This document shows, piece after piece, positions 51,520 through 58,257 of a stretch of 64,000 nucleotides of DNA. Below the pieces are notes generated by a model. That model did not search any database, was not told the DNA's origin, and was given only the letters and a program-made list of their open reading frames with translations. The translations under genes were made by a program, and so were the position numbers. Location of the stretch: contig NZ_JAGQEE010000005.1 in NCBI RefSeq assembly GCF_018304945.1, positions 1 through 64,000 of the forward strand, read 5' to 3'. Each line of letters begins with the position of its first letter. Position 1 is the first letter of the stretch. The stretch comes from Collimonas humicola (GTDB lineage: Bacteria; Pseudomonadota; Gammaproteobacteria; Burkholderiales; Burkholderiaceae_D).

Positions 51520-52923
51520 CTATCGGATCGTGCCCAGCCAGGCGCGCAGTTCCGGCGTATCGTAAGCGACGTTAAAGCGCAGCCAGGCGCTGGGCCGGTG
51601 ATCGGGATCGAAGGCGCTGCCCGGCGCGAACCAGAAGCCGGCGGCGGCCGCTTCCTGCGCCAGCAGCAGGGAATCCTTGCCGGCCGGATGACGGCACCAG
51701 ATGAACATGCCTTGCGCCGTCGTTGAATACATTTGCCAGCCGTTATCCGACAGCAGCTGCTGCAAGCCGCTCCGGCCCTGTTGCAGGCGCGCGCGCAGCT
51801 GAGCCAGATGGCGCTCGTAGTGGCCATGCGTCAGCACCTGGTAGACCGTCTGTTCGACGAATTCCGAAGTGGTGATGCTGATCATCAGCTTGATCCTGGC
51901 CAGCGTTTGCAGCAGCGGCGCCGCTGCCGCGATATAGCCGACCCGCAAGTCGGAAGAGATGGTCTTGCTGAAACCCGAGAGGTAGACCACCCGCTGCAAG
52001 CCGTCCAGGCTGGCCAGCCTGGGCGCCTGGTCGACGGCGAAGTCGCTGTAGATGTCGTCGTCGACTATCGTGAAATCGTAATCCTCCGCCAGCCGCAGCA
52101 GGCGATGCGCCTTGGCCCAGCTGATGGAACTGCCGGTCGGATTATGCAGCAGCGATTGCATGAAAAACAGGCGCGGCCGCAAGCCGCCGCGCAGCAGGCT
52201 TTCCAGCGCATCCAGATCAGGCCCGTCGGCCTGGCGCGGCACTGCCTGCATCGCCATCCCCGACAAGTGCAGCAGGCTGAACAGATTGTAGTAGCCGGGC
52301 GCTTCCACCAGCACTGTATCGCCCGCCGCGCAGCAGCAGCGGATCAGCAGCTCCAGGCCGTGCGTGCTGCCGGCTGTCAGCAGGATCTGTTCGGCGCTGC
52401 AGTCTATCCCGCGCCGCGCCAGCCTTTGCCGCAGCACCTCGCGCAGCGGCGCATAGCCCAGAGCGGAGCCGTAGCAATACACGTTGGCGGCGGGGCGCGC
52501 CGCAACGCTGCGCAAGTGCCGGTGCAAATCCAGTCCTTGCAGCCATTCCTTGGGCAATGCGCCGCTGCCGCATTTCAGCAAGGTGCTCGGTTCCACCAGG
52601 CCGCGGATCAGCAGCGCCACATCCAATACCTGCTCCAGGTGCGGCGGCCTGGCCTGGCGCGGCGCTGTGGCGTTGAGCCGCACGTAGTAGCCGGAACCAT
52701 GGCGCGGATTGAGCAAGCCCATCCCCGCCAGTTCTTCATACGCCGCCAGCACCGCATAGCGGCTGATGCCGAGCTGCGCCGCTTGTGCGCGTATCGACGG
52801 CATCTTGCCGCCGGCCGCGAGCCGGCCTTGTTCTATGGCCTGTTTCAGCAACTGGCACAGTTGCTGTTGCGGCGGCAGGAGAGAGTGGCGGTCTAGCGCG
52901 ATCGGCAGCATGCGGCGGTCCAT
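51520..52923 (-). CDS. MocR-type regulator of the SHMT-like gene
   Basis: A 467-residue GntR/aminotransferase fusion. The N-terminal winged helix contains MPSIRAQAAQLGISRYAVLAAYEEL and GSGYYV; the PLP-fold domain has NPTGSSISWAKAHRL, IVDDDIYSDF and SGFSKTISSDLRVGY with the PLP lysine. The open frame starts at a GTG at 52956 that lies in the divergent dyad; ATG 52923 or 52911 is more likely, both without a clear ribosome site. Presumably controls the divergent SHMT-like gene. Confidence 0.88.
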   Translation of the reverse strand: MDRRMLPIALDRHSLLPPQQQLCQLLKQAIEQGRLAAGGKMPSIRAQAAQLGISRYAVLAAYEELAGMGLLNPRHGSGYYVRLNATAPRQARPPHLEQVLDVALLIRGLVEPSTLLKCGSGALPKEWLQGLDLHRHLRSVAARPAANVYCYGSALGYAPLREVLRQRLARRGIDCSAEQILLTAGSTHGLELLIRCCCAAGDTVLVEAPGYYNLFSLLHLSGMAMQAVPRQADGPDLDALESLLRGGLRPRLFFMQSLLHNPTGSSISWAKAHRLLRLAEDYDFTIVDDDIYSDFAVDQAPRLASLDGLQRVVYLSGFSKTISSDLRVGYIAAAAPLLQTLARIKLMISITTSEFVEQTVYQVLTHGHYERHLAQLRARLQQGRSGLQQLLSDNGWQMYSTTAQGMFIWCRHPAGKDSLLLAQEAAAAGFWFAPGSAFDPDHRPSAWLRFNVAYDTPELRAWLGTIR

Positions 52924-52945
52924 GGCGAGGCAAGGGATGGCTTGA

Positions 52946-53001
52946 TTATCGAACACTTGCGCTTACTGTGCGAACTGTTCGATAACAATCTGCACAAGTG
53001 T
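52946..53001. promoter_or_regulatory. Nested dyads, probable MocR operator
   Basis: Two interlaced inverted repeats: TTATCGAACA (52946-52955) / TGTTCGATAA (52976-52985), perfect; and ACACTTGCGC (52953-52962) / GCACAAGTGT (52992-53001), one mismatch. Compound sites of this kind are usual for MocR regulators. Confidence 0.65.
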
Positions 53002-53093
53002 TTGACGCCAGGTCCGGCGCCGGCGATATATTTCCATGCAGGCAGCCGCATCGCGGCGGTTACATCCACTTGAAGCACATCGAGGAGATCAGC

Positions 53094-54479
53094 ATGCACG
53101 CCGGACAGCAAGGCCGTTTTTCAGAAGCAGAACCGAAACACCAGGTCCACGACGCCGCCACCTTGAGAAGCGCGGCGCAAGTTCTCGACGCTTGTAAGAA
53201 TGTCAGGGAAATGGCGCAGGAAGTCTCGGCGGCGGTAAAGCGCAACGAGATCTGGCGCGGCCAGCAGTGCCTCAACCTGCTGGCGCCGGAAGCGCCCACC
53301 AGTCCTACCGTGCGCAGCCTGCTCTCTTCCGAGATAGGCACACGCGCCGCGGAAGGCCATATCGGGCCGGTCAACCGCTGGTTTGCCGGCACCCGCTATA
53401 TCGACGAAGTCGAATCCTTATGCATGGAGCTGCTCAAGCGTGCGCTGCGCGCCGAGTATGCCGACCACCGCCTGTGCGCCAGCATGATCGGCAACCTGGC
53501 GGTATATACCGCGCTGACCGAGCCCGGCGACACCGTGATGACGGCGCCGCAGCCGTTCGGCGGCCATTCCAGCAACCGCGCCGACGGCCCGGCCGGGGTG
53601 CGCGGCCTGAATATCGTCGATATCCCTTTTACGCCGGAGCTGGAAGTCGATCTCGACGCTTTCCGCCGCGTGGCGCAGCAGCACCGGCCGAAGCTGGTCA
53701 CGCTGGGCATGTCGATGACGCTGTTTGCGCTACCGGCCAAAGAGATCGGCGAGATCATCGCGCCTTGGGGCGGCAAGCTGTTTTTCGACGGCGCCCATCA
53801 GCTCGGGCTGATCGCCGGCGGCCAGTTCCAGGATCCGCTGCGCGAGGGGGCGGCGGTGCTTACCGGTTCCGCCGGCAAGACCTGGAGCGGCCCGCAAAGC
53901 GGCATCATGGCCTGGAACGATCCCGCCATTACCGAGCGCCTGGCGTGGGCTGTGTTTCCGGTGCTGGCTGCAACCCACCAGGTGAACCGGGTGGCGGCGC
54001 TGGCGGTGTCGGCGGCGGAGATGATCGAATTCGGCCAGGTCTACATGGCGCAGATCGTCAGGAATTCACAGGCGCTGGGAGCTGCGCTGGAGCAGCGCGG
54101 CATCCCGGTGGTCGGCGCCCGCCGCGGCTATAGCCAGACCCATCAGGTGATTGCCGACGTCAGGCAGTTCGGGGGCGGCCTGGAAGTGGCGCACCAGCTG
54201 GCGCGCGCCAACCTGATCACCAACAAGAACCTGATTCCCGGCGATGCCGCCTGCGACTGGGACCGCCCGAGCGGCTTGCGCATCGGCAGCATCGAAGTGA
54301 CGCGGCTCGGCATGCGGGAAGCGCAGATGGACGACATCGCGGAATTCTTTGCGCGCGTGCTGCTGCGCAACGAGCCGGTAGAACGGGTGCAGCAGGACGT
54401 GATCGATTATCGCAGCCAGTACCAGACCCTGTACTACTGCTTTGAGAACGGCTTGCCGCCTGCGGCGCAATCTCAGTAA
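53094..54479 (+). CDS. SHMT-like PLP enzyme, reaction unknown
   Basis: A 461-residue fold-type I PLP protein resembling serine hydroxymethyltransferase: GHIGPVNRWFAGTRYIDEVE recalls the SHMT substrate loop, FDGAHQLGLIAGGQF the cofactor aspartate region, and SAGKTWSGPQSG the PLP-lysine loop (K262). In SHMT the residue before the lysine is His; here it is Gly, so the folate-linked chemistry may be changed. Strong GAGGAG site before ATG 53094. It diverges from a MocR gene inside the sugar locus. Possible roles: aldolase, alpha-methylserine-type transferase, or lyase. The function is unassigned. Confidence 0.8.
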   Translation: MHAGQQGRFSEAEPKHQVHDAATLRSAAQVLDACKNVREMAQEVSAAVKRNEIWRGQQCLNLLAPEAPTSPTVRSLLSSEIGTRAAEGHIGPVNRWFAGTRYIDEVESLCMELLKRALRAEYADHRLCASMIGNLAVYTALTEPGDTVMTAPQPFGGHSSNRADGPAGVRGLNIVDIPFTPELEVDLDAFRRVAQQHRPKLVTLGMSMTLFALPAKEIGEIIAPWGGKLFFDGAHQLGLIAGGQFQDPLREGAAVLTGSAGKTWSGPQSGIMAWNDPAITERLAWAVFPVLAATHQVNRVAALAVSAAEMIEFGQVYMAQIVRNSQALGAALEQRGIPVVGARRGYSQTHQVIADVRQFGGGLEVAHQLARANLITNKNLIPGDAACDWDRPSGLRIGSIEVTRLGMREAQMDDIAEFFARVLLRNEPVERVQQDVIDYRSQYQTLYYCFENGLPPAAQSQ

Positions 54480-55414
54480 ATCTGCGCGGCGACGTCGCGT
54501 ATCGTTTGCTGAAGGATGGTCGCGCCCGGCGACAGGATCTGCAGGCGCCGGGTGATGATGCCGAAGCCGTCCATCTTGCAGGGCAGTTCGATCGGCAGGA
54601 TCGCCAGCACATTGACCTGCACATAGAAGCGCGCCACTTCGGCCGGCATCACATGCAGGAAATCGGTCTGCTGCAGCAGGCTGCCGATCACCAGGATGGC
54701 GGTGGTGTCGACCACATTGGCGGGCGGCGCCAGGCCTTCCTTGTGGAACATCATGTCGACCCGGTGGCGCAGGATGCTGCCTTTCGGCGGCAGGATCCAG
54801 CCGCTGTCGGCGATATCCTTCAGCTGCAGGCTGGAGACATGGCGCAGCGGATGATCGACCCGCGCCACCACGCATACCGGCTCGTCCGACAGTTCTTCGT
54901 ATTCGAGATTGCGGTTGTCGTCCTGGTCCATGATGCGCGCCACCAGGAAATCCAGCGAACCGCGCTGCAAGCGCTCCAGCAGGATGTTGCTGCTCTCCAC
55001 CTCGACGCCGATGCGCAGCATGGGCGCCTGCTGCTTGAGGCGCGCAATGGCCGGCGGCAGCAGCACCATGCCGGGCGACAGGATGGCGCCGACATTGACC
55101 TGTCCGGACAGGCCGGATTTCAGCGCCGTGATGTCGTCATGCGCGTGCGACAGGCTGGTCAGCGCCATGCGCGAGTGGCGGATCATCGCTTCGCCGTAGA
55201 TGGTCGGCCGCATGCCGCGCGGCAGCCGTTCGAACAGCTGCACGTCCAGCATGTCTTCCAGGTCCTTGAGCTGCTTGGAAGCCGCCGGCTGGGTCATGTT
55301 GAGTGCTTCGGCGGCGCGGTGGATATTGCGCTCCTCGTCCAGCGCTATCAGCAAGAGCAGCTGGCGGGTTTTCAGGCGGGCGCGCAGGAACCAGTTGGTG
55401 TCGTTGGTGGACAT
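54473..55414 (-). CDS. LysR-family regulator, GbpR-like
   Basis: A 313-residue LysR protein: winged helix with RQLLLLIALDEERNIHRAAEALNM in part, TQPAASKQLKDLE, and RGMRPTIYGEAMIRHSRMAL in part, a wording typical of GbpR, which controls ChvE in Agrobacterium. Effector domain about 95-300. Divergent from the porin and overlapping the SHMT-like gene tail to tail by 7 bp. It probably binds the shared sites at 55483-55533 and 42007-42045 in response to a sugar. Confidence 0.88.
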   Translation of the reverse strand: MSTNDTNWFLRARLKTRQLLLLIALDEERNIHRAAEALNMTQPAASKQLKDLEDMLDVQLFERLPRGMRPTIYGEAMIRHSRMALTSLSHAHDDITALKSGLSGQVNVGAILSPGMVLLPPAIARLKQQAPMLRIGVEVESSNILLERLQRGSLDFLVARIMDQDDNRNLEYEELSDEPVCVVARVDHPLRHVSSLQLKDIADSGWILPPKGSILRHRVDMMFHKEGLAPPANVVDTTAILVIGSLLQQTDFLHVMPAEVARFYVQVNVLAILPIELPCKMDGFGIITRRLQILSPGATILQQTIRDVAAQIY

Positions 55415-55482
55415 GGTTGTCTCTTTCGTTGATGTTTTTGTATGCCGCCGTATCTCTCTCGCCGCGAGGCAGCGCTTAAAAT

Positions 55483-55533
55483 GATACCAAACATAGTATC
55501 GATGTGGAGCAAAAATTCATTGGATGGATATCA
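55483..55533. promoter_or_regulatory. Shared LysR-type operator in LysR/porin gap
   Basis: GATACCAAACATAGTATCGA (55483-55502, GATAC/GTATC dyad) runs into AAAAATTCATTGGATG and GATATCA (55511-55533). Both halves recur upstream of chvE (41858-41877; 42007-42045). The site lies 70-120 nt before the porin ATG and 70-120 nt from the LysR ATG, good for autoregulation and activation. Confidence 0.65.
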
Positions 55534-55603
55534 ATCGAATCCTTACTATGGGGCCAGCCTGATCATCAGGCGCATATAAAACAAAATAAATTCAAGGAGA
55601 CGT

Positions 55604-56698
55604 ATGATGCTTTTCACTACCACCTCGGGAAAACCTCTCAAGGCGCTGGCGGCGACCGCTGCATTCGGCCTGCTAGGCCTGGCTGTCATGCCGGCGCAGG
55701 CGCAAACCAATGTCACCATCTACGGCCGGGTCGACGCCGGCGTCGATTACCAAAGCAGCGTCGCCCTGAAGGACGCCAACGGCAACCTGACCGGCCAGAC
55801 CGGCAGCAAGCTGGCGGCTTCCGGCAACCAGTGGGGCACCAGCATGATCGGCTTCAAGGGGACCGAAGACCTGGGCGGCGGGCTGGGCGCCTTCTTCCTG
55901 CTGGAATCGGGCTTCGACGCCACCAAGGGCACCACCAACGGCAGCGCGCTGTTCAATCGGCGTTCGTACGTCGGCCTGAACGGCGGCGCCGGCTCGATCA
56001 AGTTCGGCAAGAACCTGTTCATCGTCAACGACATCTGGTACCTCGATCCGACCGGCCAGCAATTCATGGGCACGGCCAGCCTGGTCAAGGGCCGCAACTG
56101 GCCGGGCGCCAACAACGTCATCGAATACCAGACGCCGACCTGGAGCGGCTTCAACGCCACTGCCCAGACCAGCCTGGGCGAAAAAGCCGGTTCCACCAAG
56201 AACGGCCGCAGCGACGGCATCTCCCTGGTGTACACCAATGGCGGCCTGGAGCTGCGCGGCATCTATGACGTGATCCGCGACACCAATGGCCGCTACACCG
56301 ATGTCTACACGGCGTCCAAGGACCTGATCGTGGGCGGCACTTACACGATAGACGCGCTGAAGCTGTTTGCCGGCTACGAAAACATCTCGGCGCCGGACAC
56401 CGCCGCGCCTACTGCGCCCGACAAGCTGAACCACTACTGGATAGGCGCCAACTACGCGGTGACGCCGGCCCTGACCCTGATCGGCGGCGCCTTCCACGCC
56501 AAGCTCAATCATGACGCAGGCAGCGCCAGCCTGTTCATGGTCGGCGCCAACTACAACCTGTCGAAACGTACGCTGTTGTACGCGGCCGTCGGCACGGTGC
56601 GCAACAAGGGCAATGCCGACTTTGGCACCGAGTTCGACAATCCTTTGCCGGGACATGCACAGAATGGCGGCTATGCCGGCATCAGCCATTCGTTCTGA
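55604..56698 (+). CDS. Outer-membrane porin of the sugar locus
   Basis: A 364-residue 16-strand porin. Signal peptide ends near MPAQAQTNVTIYG (about residue 34). NVTIYGRVDAGVDYQSS, MIGFKGTEDLGGGLGAFFLLESGF in part and final GISHSF are family marks. AAGGAG precedes the ATG. It lies beside the GbpR-like gene with a shared operator, so it is probably induced with the importer and lets the sugar into the periplasm. The other porin (36904-38016) is unlinked. Confidence 0.94.
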   Translation: MMLFTTTSGKPLKALAATAAFGLLGLAVMPAQAQTNVTIYGRVDAGVDYQSSVALKDANGNLTGQTGSKLAASGNQWGTSMIGFKGTEDLGGGLGAFFLLESGFDATKGTTNGSALFNRRSYVGLNGGAGSIKFGKNLFIVNDIWYLDPTGQQFMGTASLVKGRNWPGANNVIEYQTPTWSGFNATAQTSLGEKAGSTKNGRSDGISLVYTNGGLELRGIYDVIRDTNGRYTDVYTASKDLIVGGTYTIDALKLFAGYENISAPDTAAPTAPDKLNHYWIGANYAVTPALTLIGGAFHAKLNHDAGSASLFMVGANYNLSKRTLLYAAVGTVRNKGNADFGTEFDNPLPGHAQNGGYAGISHSF

Positions 56699-56726
56699 TT
56701 TTTTGCTTTAAACTGATGGGTAATGC

Positions 56727-56761
56727 AATAACGGGGCCGCGAGGCCTCGTTATTATTTTTT
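56727..56761 (+). terminator. Intrinsic terminator between porin and lactonase
   Basis: A 12-bp stem AATAACGGGGCC / GGCCTCGTTATT (one G-U pair), loop GCGA, followed by A then six Ts. It ends 12 nt before the lactonase ATG, so lactonase expression depends on read-through or a promoter I cannot see. Confidence 0.88.
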
Positions 56762-56773
56762 CGAGGATCTGTA

Positions 56774-57673
56774 ATGACCACTGCTGCAGCCACCGCAAGC
56801 CTGGTATTCGACGGTAAACATCAGCTGGGAGAGGGCGTGCTGTGGTGCCGGCGCACGCAGCGCTTGCTGTGGACCGATATTCTCGGCGCCGCCTTGTGGT
56901 GCCTGACGCCGGCCACAGGCGTGACGCAGAGCTGGCCCATGCCGGAGCGGCTGGCGACTTTTGCCCTGAGCGAGGACGATGACCGGCTGCTGCTGGGGCT
57001 GGCCTCGCAACTGGCCTGGTTCCGCTTTTCCGACCGGCAGATAATGCCGATTTGCGCGGTCGAGGCCGAACTGCCGCATACCCGGGTCAACGACGGCCGC
57101 TGCGACCGTTTCGGCCGTTTCGTCTTCGGCACCAAGAACGACGCCGCAGACATGGCGGCCTGCGCCTCGTTCTACCGGCTCAATGCCGACCTGACGCTGG
57201 AGCGCCTGGCGCTGCCGCCGGTGGCCATCAGCAACAGCATCTGCTTCAGCCCGGACGGCCACACCATGTATTACTGCGATTCGCTCGCCAGGAAGATTCA
57301 TTGCTGCGACTACGACACCGCAGCCGGCGCCATCAGCAACCAGCGCCTGTTTGCCGATTTGTCAGGGCAGCCGGGCGAGCCGGACGGTTCCGCCATCGAC
57401 AGCCAGGGTTATCTGTGGAATGCCCAATGGGGCGGTCATCGCGTGCTGCGCCTGGCGCCGGACGGCAGCATCGAGCGCGTGCTCAAGGTGCCGGTGGCGC
57501 AACCGAGCTGCGTGGCGTTCGGCGGTGCGGAGCTGGACGACTTATATATCACCAGCGCGCGTGAATCGCTGTCGCCGGCAGCCTTGCTGGCCGAGCCTGC
57601 GGCCGGCGGCTTGTTCCGCCATCATGTGGCGGATGTGCGCGGTTTGCCGGAAGCCCGTTTCGGCGGGACCTGA
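56774..57673 (+). CDS. SMP-30/gluconolactonase-family lactonase
   Basis: A 299-residue six-bladed beta-propeller. Metal ligands expected at GEGVLWC (Glu), NDGRCDRFGRFVFG (Asn), ISNSICFSPDG (Asn) and GEPDGSAID (Asp). These are intact. It opens sugar lactones, presumably L-arabino-1,4-lactone, supplying the dehydratase of the operon at 46293. GAGGA precedes the ATG closely after the terminator. Other family members act on gluconolactone or organophosphates. Confidence 0.9.
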   Translation: MTTAAATASLVFDGKHQLGEGVLWCRRTQRLLWTDILGAALWCLTPATGVTQSWPMPERLATFALSEDDDRLLLGLASQLAWFRFSDRQIMPICAVEAELPHTRVNDGRCDRFGRFVFGTKNDAADMAACASFYRLNADLTLERLALPPVAISNSICFSPDGHTMYYCDSLARKIHCCDYDTAAGAISNQRLFADLSGQPGEPDGSAIDSQGYLWNAQWGGHRVLRLAPDGSIERVLKVPVAQPSCVAFGGAELDDLYITSARESLSPAALLAEPAAGGLFRHHVADVRGLPEARFGGT

Positions 57674-57697
57674 GGGCGGCCGGCAATTGCCTGCTGC

Positions 57698-58087
57698 TTA
57701 CAGATAGCTGATGGTCATGATGACGGGGCGCGTATCGGCATCGGCAGCCGCGTTTTCGACTGATAGTCCCAGCTGGGTATTGCCTTGCAAGGCCATGCGG
57801 TAGGCGCTGGCTTCCTTGTTGCCCAGCGGCTTGCCGTCGCGCGTCAAGGTGACCGTTGTCTTGGCAAAGCCGGCGCTGGAGCCGATGCGCTGGAACGAGA
57901 CGTCGAAGGCGCTGCGCTGTTCGCAATGGATGTTGATCTGGCCGGCCTCGAAGCTGCCGGCGCTGCAGGGCGGCTCGACGATGCTGCCGACGAAATGGAT
58001 GATGCCGCCATTGGCGCTGGCCATGGCGCCGGAGGCGAGGGACAGCAAGGCCGAGGCGGCAGCGAGTTTTAAGATGGCGATGTTCAT
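57698..58087 (-). CDS. Short type 1 pilin-like protein, orphan
   Basis: A 129-residue exported protein: signal peptide about 1-24 (ends SGAMASA), then GGIIHFVGSIVEPPC, the usual start of type 1 fimbrial subunits, with the two cysteines (PPCSAG and NIHCEQ) that would form the pilin disulfide. The mature part, near 105 residues, is shorter than the normal 140-160, and no chaperone or usher gene is near. AGGGTAA site before ATG 58087. Possibly a periplasmic or surface protein with a pilin fold rather than a shaft subunit. Confidence 0.7.
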   Translation of the reverse strand: MNIAILKLAAASALLSLASGAMASANGGIIHFVGSIVEPPCSAGSFEAGQINIHCEQRSAFDVSFQRIGSSAGFAKTTVTLTRDGKPLGNKEASAYRMALQGNTQLGLSVENAAADADTRPVIMTISYL

Positions 58088-58257
58088 TGTTACCCTTTCT
58101 AAGATCGTAAAACCCGCAAATGCGTTTCCACATAGAAATAGTACTATATGGAAACTGCGCATGCCAGTGTTTCGCTGTGCTTAGTCGGGGAAACGGTTTG
58201 CTTTTGTTTTGAGAAAAAACCTTTTATTTTGAAGATATTCCCTCTGTGATGGGCTTC

